A program made the position numbers and the translations under genes. Below are positions 9,128-17,910 of a DNA stretch of 64,000 bases, one piece after another. This DNA is from Pigmentiphaga litoralis (GTDB lineage Bacteria; Pseudomonadota; Gammaproteobacteria; Burkholderiales; Burkholderiaceae_B): positions 3,322,120-3,386,119 of the forward strand of contig NZ_BMXQ01000001.1 of the NCBI RefSeq assembly GCF_014651835.1. The letters are read 5' to 3'. The notes under the pieces are model-generated. The model did no database searches. It was given only the letters and a program-made list of their open reading frames with translations, and was not told the DNA's origin. How positions within the stretch are numbered: position 1 is the first letter of the stretch; each line of letters starts with the position of its first letter.

Positions 9128-11554
9128 TCAGTGCGTGGCCGCGTCGGGCGTCAACACGCCCTCCCCGATGGCGCAGCGCACGGCATCGTCCACCGTGTCG
9201 AGCAGCACGAATTCGAGCTTCTCGCGGGCTTCGGCCGGCACGTCTTCCAGGTCCTTCGCGTTGCGCCGGGGCAGCATGACGGTCTTGATGCCGGCACGCA
9301 GCGCGGCCAACGTCTTTTCCTTCAGGCCGCCGATCGGCAGCACCTGTCCGCGCAGGCTGATCTCGCCCGTCATCGCGACATCCGAACGGATCGGCTTGTC
9401 ACTCATCAGAGACGCCAGCGCCAGGTACATTGCGACGCCGGCACTGGGGCCGTCCTTGGGCGTGGCGCCCGCCGGCACGTGCACATGGATGTCGATGGTG
9501 TCCATCGAATCGCCGCGCGCGGCTTTCACCAGCGTCAGTGCCGCCTGCACCGATTCCTTCATCACGTCGCCCAGTTGACCGGTCAGGATCAAGCGCCCGG
9601 TGCCCGGCACCTTGCTGGCTTCGATGAACAGAATGTCGCCCCCCACCGGTGTCCATGCCAACCCGGTCGCCACGCCCGGCACACTAGTGCGCAGGGCCAC
9701 TTCGTTTTCGAAGCGCTTGCCCCCCAGAATGCCCGGCAGGTCGTCCGCCGTGATCGTCACGGCCGCGCCCTCGCCTTCGGCCACTTGCATGGCCGTACGA
9801 CGCAGCACCGCACCGATCTCGCGCTCCAGGCCCCGCACACCGGCTTCCCGGGTGTAGTCGCCCACGAGCGAGGCGATCGCATCGTCCGTAACCGTCACCT
9901 GTTCCGAGGTCAGGCCATTGGCCTTCAATTGCCGCTCGACCAGATAGCGCTTGGCGATCTGGATCTTCTCTTCCTCGGTGTAGCCGGGCAGCTGGATGAT
10001 TTCCATCCGGTCGCGCAGCGGGCCGGGAATCGTGTCGAGCACGTTCGCGGTGCAGATGAACATGACCCGTGACAGGTCGAAGTCGACGCCCAGGTAGTTG
10101 TCGCGAAACTTGTGGTTCTGTTCCGGATCGAGCACTTCGAGCAGCGCGCTGGCCGGATCGCCATGGAAGCCACCGGCTCCCAGCTTGTCGATCTCGTCCA
10201 GCATCAGCACGACGTTGCTGGTCCCGGCGCGACGCATGGCCTGGATGATGTTGCCTGGCAAGGCGCCCACGTAGGTGCGGCGATGGCCACGGATTTCGGC
10301 TTCATCGTGCAGGCCGCCCATGGCCACCCGCTGGAAGGCGCGACCGGTCGCTCGGGCGATGGATTGCCCGAGCGAAGTCTTGCCCACCCCTGGAGGCCCC
10401 GAGAAGCACAGCACCGGGCTCTTGCCTTCCGGATTGAGCTTGCGCACCGCCAGGTATTCCAGGATGCGGCGCTTGATCTTGGGCAGGCCGAAGTGATCGT
10501 CGTCCAGCACCTGGCGCGCTTGGCCGATGTCGATCGGTTCCTGCGGCTCGACCTTCCACGGCAGTTCGGTCAGCCACTCCAGATAGGTGCGCACCGACGA
10601 GGCTTCGCCGCTGCCATCGGCCATCCGCTGCAGCCGCTTCAATTCCTTTTCGGCGTGCTTGTGGATGTCTTCGGGCATGCCGGCGGTATCGATGGCCGCA
10701 CGCAGCGCTTCGACTTCCTGCGCCGATTCATTGCCTTCGCCCAGCGCCATCTGAATCTGCTTGAGCTGTTCGCGCAGCATGTGTTCACGCTGGCGCTCAT
10801 CGAACTGCGCGCGCGTCTTGTCGCCGATTTCCTTGGACAGCTTGAGCACTTCGACGCGTGCCGACAGCGCCGCGATCACCTTGTCCAGGCGACGTTCCAG
10901 ATCGAAGGTTTCCAGGATGTCCTGTTTCTCTTCGCTTTTGACGTCGACCAGGTTCGCGACCATGTCGGCCAGCGCGGCCGGCGAGTCGATGTTGCGCACG
11001 ACACCGGCCAGCTCATCCGGAATGTGCGGCAGCAGGCTGATCGCTTCGATCGACCGTTCTTTCAGTTGCAGGAAGCGGGCATCGATGTCCTTGCCCTCGC
11101 CCTTGGGCTGGTCAATCATGGCGACGCGCGCCACCAGGAAAGGCCAGCCTTCCAGGAATTCGAGCACACGAAAGCGCGACTGCCCCTGCACCACGAGGTG
11201 ATGGGTGTCGTCCTGGCCAGTGATGTAGCGCACGATCGGGCCGGCCGTGCCGACCCAGTACAGGTCGGACGGCGACACGTCGGTGGTCATGGGGTCGCGC
11301 TGCAGCAGGAAACCCACCTGATGTTCGTTTTTGACGGCTTCTTGCGCCGCAGCGACCGCGGTCGCACAATGCACGGTCACCGGCGAGAGCACGCCCGGAA
11401 AGAGCACGGACGCGCGCAGCGGCACGATGGCGATCGCGTCCGTGGGCAGGCGCTTGTAGGCGCCGTGGGCTGGGGTGGGTGCGGCGGCTGAACCCCCGGT
11501 GTGGGGGCCATCTTCACCGGTCCGCAGGTCCTGCATCGGGGAAACATGGATCAT
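9128..11554 (-). CDS. lon: ATP-dependent Lon protease (Hsp20-linked copy)
   Basis: This 808-residue cytoplasmic AAA+ protease degrades misfolded and regulatory proteins. It has an N-terminal substrate-recognition domain opening IVPLRASVLFPGV, a helical middle, a Walker A GPPGVGKTS, Walker B VLMLDEIDK, and a C-terminal protease domain with the catalytic Ser in PKDGPSAG and Lys in GGLKEK. The start at 11554 follows an AAAGGT and overlaps the hsp20 stop as ATGA, so hsp20 and lon are translationally coupled. An open frame extends 17 codons further up but lies inside hsp20. Betaproteobacteria often carry a housekeeping lon beside clpX and a second copy. The lack of clpP/clpX here suggests this is the second, stress-linked one. 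Confidence 0.93.
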   Translation of the reverse strand: MIHVSPMQDLRTGEDGPHTGGSAAAPTPAHGAYKRLPTDAIAIVPLRASVLFPGVLSPVTVHCATAVAAAQEAVKNEHQVGFLLQRDPMTTDVSPSDLYWVGTAGPIVRYITGQDDTHHLVVQGQSRFRVLEFLEGWPFLVARVAMIDQPKGEGKDIDARFLQLKERSIEAISLLPHIPDELAGVVRNIDSPAALADMVANLVDVKSEEKQDILETFDLERRLDKVIAALSARVEVLKLSKEIGDKTRAQFDERQREHMLREQLKQIQMALGEGNESAQEVEALRAAIDTAGMPEDIHKHAEKELKRLQRMADGSGEASSVRTYLEWLTELPWKVEPQEPIDIGQARQVLDDDHFGLPKIKRRILEYLAVRKLNPEGKSPVLCFSGPPGVGKTSLGQSIARATGRAFQRVAMGGLHDEAEIRGHRRTYVGALPGNIIQAMRRAGTSNVVLMLDEIDKLGAGGFHGDPASALLEVLDPEQNHKFRDNYLGVDFDLSRVMFICTANVLDTIPGPLRDRMEIIQLPGYTEEEKIQIAKRYLVERQLKANGLTSEQVTVTDDAIASLVGDYTREAGVRGLEREIGAVLRRTAMQVAEGEGAAVTITADDLPGILGGKRFENEVALRTSVPGVATGLAWTPVGGDILFIEASKVPGTGRLILTGQLGDVMKESVQAALTLVKAARGDSMDTIDIHVHVPAGATPKDGPSAGVAMYLALASLMSDKPIRSDVAMTGEISLRGQVLPIGGLKEKTLAALRAGIKTVMLPRRNAKDLEDVPAEAREKLEFVLLDTVDDAVRCAIGEGVLTPDAATH

Positions 11555-11958
11555 GGATTTACCTTTACCTTGGTCAGCGTCAGCAGCAGGCACCCGTCGG
11601 CCCATTCAGGGGGAGAAGGGTTCAGTGCGTGGAGAGGCAATGCGATGCGTCGCTCGAAACGGCCGTAAGGAATTTCGATGCGGTGAATGCGCGCCGAACG
11701 GGGCGCCGGAAACCGGCGCACGCCCGACACGGTGATCCCGTCGGGATCGAAACCGACGACGATGGCGGATGACGGTACGCCCGGCAGGGCGATATGGATC
11801 AACACTTCGTCGGCGGTTTCCACGACATCGACTGGGGGTTCCCAACAGCGGCCTTCGGCCGGCCCGTTCTGGAAAAACTGCCGGTGCAGGCGGTCGGCCT
11901 GCTCAAGCAGTGACAGGGCATCGCCCCACATCCAGGAACCCAGGTCTCGTGATCTCAT
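11551..11958 (-). CDS. Hsp20/alpha-crystallin family small heat-shock protein
   Basis: A 135-residue ATP-independent holdase chaperone. The alpha-crystallin domain runs from about residue 40 (P-P-V-D-V-V-E-T-A-D-E-V-L-I-H-I-A-L-P-G-V), through a beta-rich core, to G-C-L-L-L-T-L-T-K, near the C-terminus. A short tryptophan-containing N-terminal arm precedes it. The gene is first in a two-gene operon with lon, whose start codon overlaps this stop. A sigma-32-type promoter lies just upstream. Pairing a holdase with a protease lets bound clients be passed on for destruction. Confidence 0.9.
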   Translation of the reverse strand: MRSRDLGSWMWGDALSLLEQADRLHRQFFQNGPAEGRCWEPPVDVVETADEVLIHIALPGVPSSAIVVGFDPDGITVSGVRRFPAPRSARIHRIEIPYGRFERRIALPLHALNPSPPEWADGCLLLTLTKVKVNP

Positions 11959-11986
11959 GGCGCTCGTACCTCTTGCGTATAGGCAC

Positions 11987-12015
11987 TACATGGCGATGCG
12001 CGGGGGGCTTTCAAG
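11987..12015 (-). promoter_or_regulatory. sigma-32 (RpoH) heat-shock promoter of hsp20-lon
   Basis: On the minus strand CTTGAAA (12015-12009) is followed after 13 bases by CGCCATGTA (11995-11987). The consensus is CTTGAAA - N13-17 - CCCCATNTA, so there is a perfect -35 and a single mismatch in the -10. It lies about 30 bp upstream of the hsp20 ATG. Confidence 0.85.
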
Positions 12016-12109
12016 TGGCGGCCGACGGATGAGGCAAAAGCGCCACAGGGCGGTGCTAGACGGGCGGCTTGCCGGGCATGCCGTGTGCTGGACCGCAGTG
12101 TGCTGACAA

Positions 12110-12176
12110 TAAGCACGCTATGGATCAGCACCCTGTCAGTCAGCACCTTGCCGATCAGCACACTGAGCGTCGGCAC
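12110..12176. repeat. five direct repeats with exact 15-bp period
   Basis: The core T(C/A)(A/G)GCAC recurs at 12110, 12125, 12140, 12155 and 12170; the middle three copies are identical (TCAGCAC). The array lies just upstream of the udgX start, between it and the divergent hsp20 promoter. It reads as a five-codon periodic peptide in two frames: x-Q-H-x-x forward and V-L-x-x-x reverse. It may be a remnant of a repeat-coding sequence or a set of binding sites. Confidence 0.65.
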
Positions 12177-12191
12177 CGCCGGAGACCCGCC

Positions 12192-12920
12192 ATGACCCGC
12201 ACCACCGCAACGCCCCACGCAGTCCCTCACGCTTCGAACGCGAAGGGTGTCGCAAATCACGCGCCTGATGGAGGGACGTTACGGGCCGGCTCAGGCACGG
12301 CCGGCACCGCCAATGACGGCACCCCGATCGAGATCCTTCCCGATCAGCAACCGGTTCGGCTGGACGACTGCCGGCGCTGCGGCCTGTGGCACGACGCGAC
12401 GCAGGGCGTGGCCGGTGCCGGGCCGAAACATGCGCCGATCATGATGGTGGGCGAGCAGCCGGGCGACAAGGAAGACCTGGCGGGCGAGCCCTTCGTCGGC
12501 CCCGCTGGCGCCATGCTGGATGCGGCGTTGAAAGAAGCCGGCGTTCCGCGCCACGATGTCTATGTGACGAACGCGGTCAAACATTTCAAGTGGGAACCGC
12601 GCGGCAAGCGCCGCATGCACAAGACACCCGCGCAGAAAGAAATCGCCGCCTGTCATTACTGGCTCGAGCAGGAACTGGAAAGCGTCGGCCCGCAGGTGGT
12701 CGTGGCCCTGGGCGCAACTGCCCTGAAGTCGGTGCTGTCGCAGCGCACCGCCACCTTGCAGAGCGTGATCGGCACCGTCATCGAGCACGACGGGCGACAC
12801 GTGGTGCCGACCTACCACCCATCATTCGTGCTTCGTGCGCCGGATGAAGACACCCGCAAGCGCGCCTATGGCGCGATCGTGGAAGCGCTCAAGGTGGCGT
12901 ATCGGGCCGCGGGCAAATGA
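12192..12920 (+). CDS. udgX: UdgX family uracil-DNA glycosylase
   Basis: A 242-residue Fe-S uracil-DNA glycosylase. Visible are a C-x2-C pair (Cys60, Cys63) and Cys154 as likely cluster ligands, motif A GEQPGDKEDLAGEPFVGPAG at about residues 87-106, the HPSFVLR motif around His209, and the UdgX-specific loop G-K-R-R-M-H-K at 138-144. In characterised UdgX the His of this loop becomes covalently bound to the abasic site after uracil removal. Type 4 enzymes have a Cys where this protein has His131 (AVKHFK). The ATG at 12192 with GGAG upstream is chosen over a frame open from 12069. Its 3' end overlaps the convergent histidine kinase gene by 55 bp. Confidence 0.92.
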   Translation: MTRTTATPHAVPHASNAKGVANHAPDGGTLRAGSGTAGTANDGTPIEILPDQQPVRLDDCRRCGLWHDATQGVAGAGPKHAPIMMVGEQPGDKEDLAGEPFVGPAGAMLDAALKEAGVPRHDVYVTNAVKHFKWEPRGKRRMHKTPAQKEIAACHYWLEQELESVGPQVVVALGATALKSVLSQRTATLQSVIGTVIEHDGRHVVPTYHPSFVLRAPDEDTRKRAYGAIVEALKVAYRAAGK

Positions 12921-14404
12921 GCTTGGGCCGACGTGCTGTCGTCCTGTCCCGTGACAGGCAGGCACAGACTGACGATCAGGCCAGGGCCGTCGTCGCGGTT
13001 GCGCGCCGACACGCGCCCGCCATGCCGCCGCACCGCCTCGGCCACGATCGCCAGGCCCAGGCCGACGCCGCCTGAGTTGCGATCCCTGGCCGCCGCCACG
13101 CGAAAGAAGGGTGCAAAGATGCGGTCCAGATCGGCTTGCGGCACGCCGGGTCCGCAGTCGGCAATGTCGACGCAGACCCAGTCATCTGCATCGACACGGG
13201 TATCCGCAACGAAGCGCCCTTGCGCATCATGGGCCGCGCCCGGTTCATCCTTCAATGTCACCACCACTGCCGATCCCGACGGCGCAAAGCGCAGCGCGTT
13301 GCGCAGCACGTTTTCGATGGCGCTGTGCAGGGCAACCGGATCGCCTCGCAGGCACAAGGGCCTGGATGCGCGCACCACGCGCACGCCCACCTGCCGCGTG
13401 CTGGCTTCAAAGCGCGCGTCATCGACCACCCGATCCACGATCGGGTCGAGCACCAGCGCATGCAGGGCGCCGCTGCGTGCCTCCAGGCTGGCCGACTCCA
13501 GGATGCGGCGTGTCATTTCTTCCAGGAACGCGCACTCGCGCTCGATACGGTCCAGTTGCAGGGGCAGACGTTCGCCGCCCCGGCGCGCCAGGCCCAGCGC
13601 CACCTGCAGGCGCGCCAGCGGGGATCGCAGTTCGTGCGACACGTCGCGCAGCAGCGTCTCTTTCATGGTGAGCAGGTCGCGGATGCGCGCGGCCATGGTC
13701 TCGACATCCCGCGCCAGCACACCGACGTCATCGCGCCGTTTCGACGCGCTGCCCATCGACTGCGGCGTCAGGTCGCCGGTGGCCAGCCGCCGGACGCCGG
13801 CCTGCAGATCGCGCAGCGGCAGCACCAGGTACCGGGCAAGTCCATAGCAGACCAGCCCGCTTACGGTCAGCGCAAAGGCCAGCAGCAGCCATGGCAGGTT
13901 CGGATGCCCGAAGTCGCCGAAGCCGGGTGTGAAAAGGGGATCGAAGATGAGCTCGTAGCGCGTCGAGTCGGTCAGGTAGAGCCGGCGGATATTCCACCAG
14001 GCCTGGCGGTGCGCGGCACGCAAGGTCGACTCGGGCTCCATGCCTTCGACGTAGCCGGGATCATCGACATAGCGCCGCACGGTCCGCGCGCGATAGGCCT
14101 TGATGCGGTCTTCGGCAAGTTCCGACAGGTCGCGCGACAGCACATCCTCGTTGCGGCGATCAACGATGTACACCGACAGCATCGGGTATTCGTTTTCGGT
14201 TTCGCGGATCCAGGTCCGCAGCCCGGGCAGGCCATCGGCCAACGCGATTGCGCGCGCCTCGGTGGCCAGCGCCGACGGGTCGATGGCGGCCAGCGCTTGG
14301 CTGCGGCCTGCCTCGGCGCGCGACATGACGACGATCACGCCCGTCACGATCAGCCCCATTGCCAGCCAGAAGCAGACGACGATGCGAAGGAACAAGGAGT
14401 TCAC
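12866..14404 (-). CDS. CpxA-like sensor histidine kinase
   Basis: A 512-residue inner-membrane kinase: a transmembrane helix at about 5-27, a periplasmic sensor region of about 150 residues, a second helix (LPWLLLAFALTVSGLVCYGL), a HAMP linker, then the H-box L-L-R-D-V-S-H-E-L-R-S-P-L with the phospho-accepting His, N-box ENVLRNALRF and the G-box GGVGLGLAIV. The GTG start overlaps the stop of the response regulator as GTGA, so the pair is translationally coupled. The ligand is not known. The pair is divergent from an iron-uptake operon, which suggests metal or envelope sensing. Confidence 0.9.
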   Translation of the reverse strand: MNSLFLRIVVCFWLAMGLIVTGVIVVMSRAEAGRSQALAAIDPSALATEARAIALADGLPGLRTWIRETENEYPMLSVYIVDRRNEDVLSRDLSELAEDRIKAYRARTVRRYVDDPGYVEGMEPESTLRAAHRQAWWNIRRLYLTDSTRYELIFDPLFTPGFGDFGHPNLPWLLLAFALTVSGLVCYGLARYLVLPLRDLQAGVRRLATGDLTPQSMGSASKRRDDVGVLARDVETMAARIRDLLTMKETLLRDVSHELRSPLARLQVALGLARRGGERLPLQLDRIERECAFLEEMTRRILESASLEARSGALHALVLDPIVDRVVDDARFEASTRQVGVRVVRASRPLCLRGDPVALHSAIENVLRNALRFAPSGSAVVVTLKDEPGAAHDAQGRFVADTRVDADDWVCVDIADCGPGVPQADLDRIFAPFFRVAAARDRNSGGVGLGLAIVAEAVRRHGGRVSARNRDDGPGLIVSLCLPVTGQDDSTSAQAHLPAARYATLSASTIAP

Positions 14405-15276
14405 GCAAACGGCCCTGGTGTGGATGCCCCCGCCGTCAGCACATAGCCGAAGCTGCGCAAGCCGCGGATCTCGGGAAGCGATGCCTCGGGTGCGTTGGCG
14501 AATTCGCCGGCACGGCGCAGCTTGCGCCGCAGATTGCTGACGTGGGTATCCAGGCTGCGGTCGTAGGCTTCCAGGCTGCGGCCCAGCGCAAGCTCGGTCA
14601 GTTGCTCGCGGCTGACCGGGGTGCCAGCTTGCCGAACCAGCATATCCAGCACACGCAGTTCCGCAGCCGTCAGGCCCAGGTCCACGCCAGACAAGGTCGC
14701 ACGCTGCGACGACGGCACCACCCGCAAGGGGCCCAGCGCCGTGGCATCGGGTTCGACAGGGGTCTCGCGGGACGGCACCTGCGTGCGTCGCAGCACCGCG
14801 CGGATGCGGGCCATCAATTCCAGCGGATCCACCGGCTTGCACAGGTAGTCGTCGGCGCCCAGTTCCAGGCCCGAGATGCGATCGGCCGCCGCGGTGCGCG
14901 CCGTCATCATGATCACCGGCACGTGCGACCGCCGCCGCAAGGCCTGCAGCAATTCGAAGCCATCGGCGCGCGGCAGCATCACATCGAGCACCACCAGATC
15001 GAAGGGCTGCTCGAGCAGCAGCGCCAGTGCCGCCACGCCATCGTGCGCCAGCGTGATGGCGTGCGCGTCGTCGCTCATGAACTCGACCAGCATCTGCGCC
15101 AGGTCAACGTCGTCTTCCACCAGCAGGATGGACAGCCGGGCGGCCGGCGCCGGCACGCCGTCCTGCGATACATACGGGCTTGCGGCCAGGCCGCCGGCAG
15201 GGGCCTGCGGTCCGGCCATCGATGCGGAATGTGGCCTGTGGGCGACGGGATGGGGAACGGAAGCGGGAATGAACAT
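14401..15276 (-). CDS. OmpR/CpxR-type response regulator
   Basis: An N-terminal receiver domain (SILLVEDDVDL acidic pocket, V-V-L-D-V-M-L-P phospho-acceptor Asp, K in LCKPVD) is followed by an OmpR-type winged helix (LTAAELRVLDMLVRQAG, ending FGYVLTAG). The receiver starts about 48 residues after the chosen ATG. The N-terminal part is proline-rich and unlike the family, so a later start (ATG at 15219) is possible; neither has a good Shine-Dalgarno sequence. It is co-transcribed with the kinase and divergent from the TonB receptor, whose promoter it may control. Confidence 0.85.
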   Translation of the reverse strand: MFIPASVPHPVAHRPHSASMAGPQAPAGGLAASPYVSQDGVPAPAARLSILLVEDDVDLAQMLVEFMSDDAHAITLAHDGVAALALLLEQPFDLVVLDVMLPRADGFELLQALRRRSHVPVIMMTARTAAADRISGLELGADDYLCKPVDPLELMARIRAVLRRTQVPSRETPVEPDATALGPLRVVPSSQRATLSGVDLGLTAAELRVLDMLVRQAGTPVSREQLTELALGRSLEAYDRSLDTHVSNLRRKLRRAGEFANAPEASLPEIRGLRSFGYVLTAGASTPGPFA

Positions 15277-15350
15277 CAAGAAGTCAAAAGATAGCCAAAG
15301 TTGGGGAACCAGCCGGTCAGCCGACGCGCGTGAAACCGTATAGTAAATCA

Positions 15351-15372
15351 GGTTAGCAACCATTCTCATTTA
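15351..15372. promoter_or_regulatory. possible Fur box in the TCS/TonB receptor divergent region
   Basis: On the minus strand AAATGAGAATGGTTGCTAAC contains TGAGAAT-N-GTTGCTA. The first half matches the Fur 7-1-7 consensus TGATAAT at 6 of 7 positions; the second half matches only 3 of 7. Position immediately before a TonB receptor gene supports iron control. Confidence 0.45.
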
Positions 15373-15398
15373 GATCCTTGAGTCACGCCGTCCTTTTC

Positions 15399-17525
15399 AT
15401 GAGTTGTCGCATGCCATCCCCTGCGTTCCGTTTTCCTGTTCCTTCGTTCCTGACTGTCGCGCTGATCGGCGCCTTCGCTACGCCTGCCGCACTGGCCCAG
15501 ACCGCCTCTCCGAACCCGGTCACGCTCGACAGCGTGGTAGTGTCGGCGTCCGGCTTCGAGCAGGACATCAAGGAAGCCCCTGCGTCGATCACCGTGGTGA
15601 CCAAGGAAGAACTGGACAGTGGCGCCTTTCGTGACCTGACGGACGCGTTGCGCAACGTCGAAGGCGTCAGCGTGACCGGCGCGGCCGCGCAGCAAGGCGG
15701 TGGCGGGTACGACATCAGCATTCGCGGCATGCCGGGCGCCTACACCCTGATCCTGGTCGATGGCCGCCGGCAGAACACGCGGGAAGCACGCACCAATGGC
15801 AATGCCGGCTATGAAGCCGGCTGGATTCCGCCGCTCGAAGCCATCGAGCGGATCGAAGTGATCCGCGGCGCCATGTCGTCGTTGTACGGGTCGGACGCCA
15901 TGGGCGGCGTGGTCAACATCATCACGCGCAAGGTCGCCAAGAAATGGGGCGGCTCGGTCCGCGTCGAAGGCACGCTGCAGGAACGGTCGGCGTCCGGCAA
16001 TTCCGGCGGCACCAACTTCTACCTGAGCGGCCCGATCAAAAACGATCTGCTGGGCCTGGCCTTGTTCGGCGGCTACTTCAACCGCGCCGAAGACGACATT
16101 CTGTATGGCTTTAACCGCGCGGAAAACACGAACCTGAATGGCCGCCTGTCGCTCACGCCGAACAAGAACCATGACATCGTGCTGGACCTGGGCCGCAGCC
16201 GGCAGGACGTCTCCTACCACCGCGGCGAGTCGGTCACCGCGACCACCGCGTCCGGACGCAGCCTGAACCAGCGCGACAACATCGCACTGACGCATACGGG
16301 CCGGTACGGTGACCTGGGTACGTCGACCGTGTCGATCTACCAGGAAGAATCCTATCGCCGCAATTTCGACCTCGAAACCGGCGCAGTGCCTGCATCGCCC
16401 AACAAGCTGCGCAACACCGTGCTCGACGGCAAGTGGACCCTGCCCCTGGGCAACCACCTGATGACCGTGGGCGGCCAGTACCGCAAGGAAGCCTTCGCCG
16501 CCAACAACTACGTGGGCCGCGAATGCATCCGCAACAATCCCGCCGACCCGTTCTTTAACTGCGTTGCCCCGGGAACACCCAACAACAGCAGTTCGTATCG
16601 CGCGATCAATGTGGCCGACTCGAAGCTGTCGACGGTGATCAAGGCGGTTTTCCTGGAAGACGAATGGCGCCTGACCGACAAGCTGATCCTGACGGGCGGC
16701 GTGCGGCTCGATGACCACGAAATCTTTGGCCGCGAAGTCTCGCCGCGTGCCTACGTGGTCTACAACCTGAGCGACGAATGGACCGTGAAGGGCGGCGTCT
16801 CGAAGGGCTACAAGGCGCCGTCCGCGCGCGACATTCTGCCGGGCTATGCGTTGTCGTCGGGCGGCGGCAATGGCGGCGGGTCCATCGTGATCCGCTCCAA
16901 TCCCGATCTGCAGCCAGAGACCAGCATCAACCAGGAGATCGGCCTGCAGTACGGCAAGCGCGGCGGCATCTCGGGTGGCGTCACGCTGTTCAACAACGAC
17001 TTCAAGAACAAGATTACCGAGATGACCTTGCCAGGCGTGGTGGATCCCAACTTCCCGGGCGCCACCATCCGGTCGCGCGTCAATGTCGGCGCGGCCGTGA
17101 TGCGCGGCGTCGAAGCCAACCTGAAATGGCCGGTGACACGCACCGTGTCGCTGCGCGGTACCTACACGTTCATCCGGTCCAAGATCACCGATGATCCGGT
17201 CAACGGACAGACGGGTCTGCAGCTGGCGGGCACACCCAAGCAGGTGCTGAGCGCCACGGTGGAATGGAAGCCGAACGACCGCGCCACCGGCTGGACCCGC
17301 CTGCTGGCCTATGACCAGCAGATGAAGCTGAACCGCACCAGCGCCGTGCCGACAATCTCGCCAGGCTATGCGCAAGCGGACCTGGGCGGATCGTACAAGT
17401 TGACGAAGGCAACGACCTTGAGCGCCGCGATCTACAACCTGGGCGACAAGCGCCTGGACTACGACATCGCGAATCAATACATCGACGGCCGCCGCCTGTG
17501 GCTGGCCATGAACATGACCTTCTGA
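15399..17525 (+). CDS. TonB-dependent siderophore receptor
   Basis: About 708 residues. Signal peptide ends near A-L-A-Q. The TonB-box region V-V-V-S-A-S-G follows, then a plug domain with I-S-I-R-G-M-P-G-A-Y-T-L-I-L-V-D-G and S-S-L-Y-G-S-D-A-M-G-G-V-V-N-I-I-T. A 22-strand barrel follows, ending in a terminal aromatic (M-N-M-T-F) as outer-membrane proteins need. The overall pattern is that of catecholate-type (FepA/BfrA-like) receptors. ATGs at 15399 and 15411 and a TTG at 15378 are all possible starts. It heads an operon with DUF3649, PepSY and DUF3325 genes, one to a few bases apart. The ligand cannot be named. Confidence 0.9.
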   Translation: MSCRMPSPAFRFPVPSFLTVALIGAFATPAALAQTASPNPVTLDSVVVSASGFEQDIKEAPASITVVTKEELDSGAFRDLTDALRNVEGVSVTGAAAQQGGGGYDISIRGMPGAYTLILVDGRRQNTREARTNGNAGYEAGWIPPLEAIERIEVIRGAMSSLYGSDAMGGVVNIITRKVAKKWGGSVRVEGTLQERSASGNSGGTNFYLSGPIKNDLLGLALFGGYFNRAEDDILYGFNRAENTNLNGRLSLTPNKNHDIVLDLGRSRQDVSYHRGESVTATTASGRSLNQRDNIALTHTGRYGDLGTSTVSIYQEESYRRNFDLETGAVPASPNKLRNTVLDGKWTLPLGNHLMTVGGQYRKEAFAANNYVGRECIRNNPADPFFNCVAPGTPNNSSSYRAINVADSKLSTVIKAVFLEDEWRLTDKLILTGGVRLDDHEIFGREVSPRAYVVYNLSDEWTVKGGVSKGYKAPSARDILPGYALSSGGGNGGGSIVIRSNPDLQPETSINQEIGLQYGKRGGISGGVTLFNNDFKNKITEMTLPGVVDPNFPGATIRSRVNVGAAVMRGVEANLKWPVTRTVSLRGTYTFIRSKITDDPVNGQTGLQLAGTPKQVLSATVEWKPNDRATGWTRLLAYDQQMKLNRTSAVPTISPGYAQADLGGSYKLTKATTLSAAIYNLGDKRLDYDIANQYIDGRRLWLAMNMTF

Positions 17526-17526
17526 C

Positions 17527-17898
17527 ATGACGACGCGCACTGCTATCGACGACGGCGTTGCACCGGTCCTGCTTGCTACTGCCACGGCGGATGCCAGGCG
17601 GGCCACGCCGGCCCAAGCCCCTGCGCCGTCGATCCTTCGGTACCGCCTGCAGATCGCGTCGCGCGCCGCGGCGGCGATCTTTGGCGGCTATGCGCTGGGC
17701 GCCAGCACCGCCACCGTGCTGGCCGCCGTGCTGCCCCTGCCGCGCGTCGACGCTGTCCTGCTGACCACGATGCTGGCCTTCATCGTGCACGCCGTTGCCG
17801 CGATGTGGGCCTTTCGCTGCGCCAGCCTGACGCGCCTGTGGACGGGCCTGCTGGCCCCGTCCGCCGCGTGCTGGGCCATTGCCCACTACTTTCTCTGA
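17527..17898 (+). CDS. DUF3649 family iron-uptake-associated membrane protein
   Basis: A 123-residue protein starting one base after the receptor stop. After a poorly conserved N-terminus of about 35 residues, three hydrophobic helices follow (AAAAIFGGYALGASTATVLA, VLLTTMLAFIVHAVAAMWAF, LLAPSAACWAIAHYFL). This arrangement and position match DUF3649 proteins, which recur between TonB receptors and PepSY membrane proteins in beta- and gammaproteobacterial iron operons. It should sit in the inner membrane. The molecular role is unknown. Confidence 0.8.
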   Translation: MTTRTAIDDGVAPVLLATATADARRATPAQAPAPSILRYRLQIASRAAAAIFGGYALGASTATVLAAVLPLPRVDAVLLTTMLAFIVHAVAAMWAFRCASLTRLWTGLLAPSAACWAIAHYFL

Positions 17899-17910
17899 CA
17901 GGGTCGCGCC

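Noticed and set aside
12110-12176. CRISPR-like interpretation of the 15-bp repeats
   Set aside because: Repeat cores are only 7 bp and the spacing is 8 bp, far too short for a CRISPR array; no cas genes.
15366-17606. Long minus-strand open frame opposite the TonB receptor gene
   Set aside because: It is the antisense shadow of a clear receptor gene in GC-rich DNA; its translation is rich in Arg, His, Gln and Ala and has no recognisable domain.
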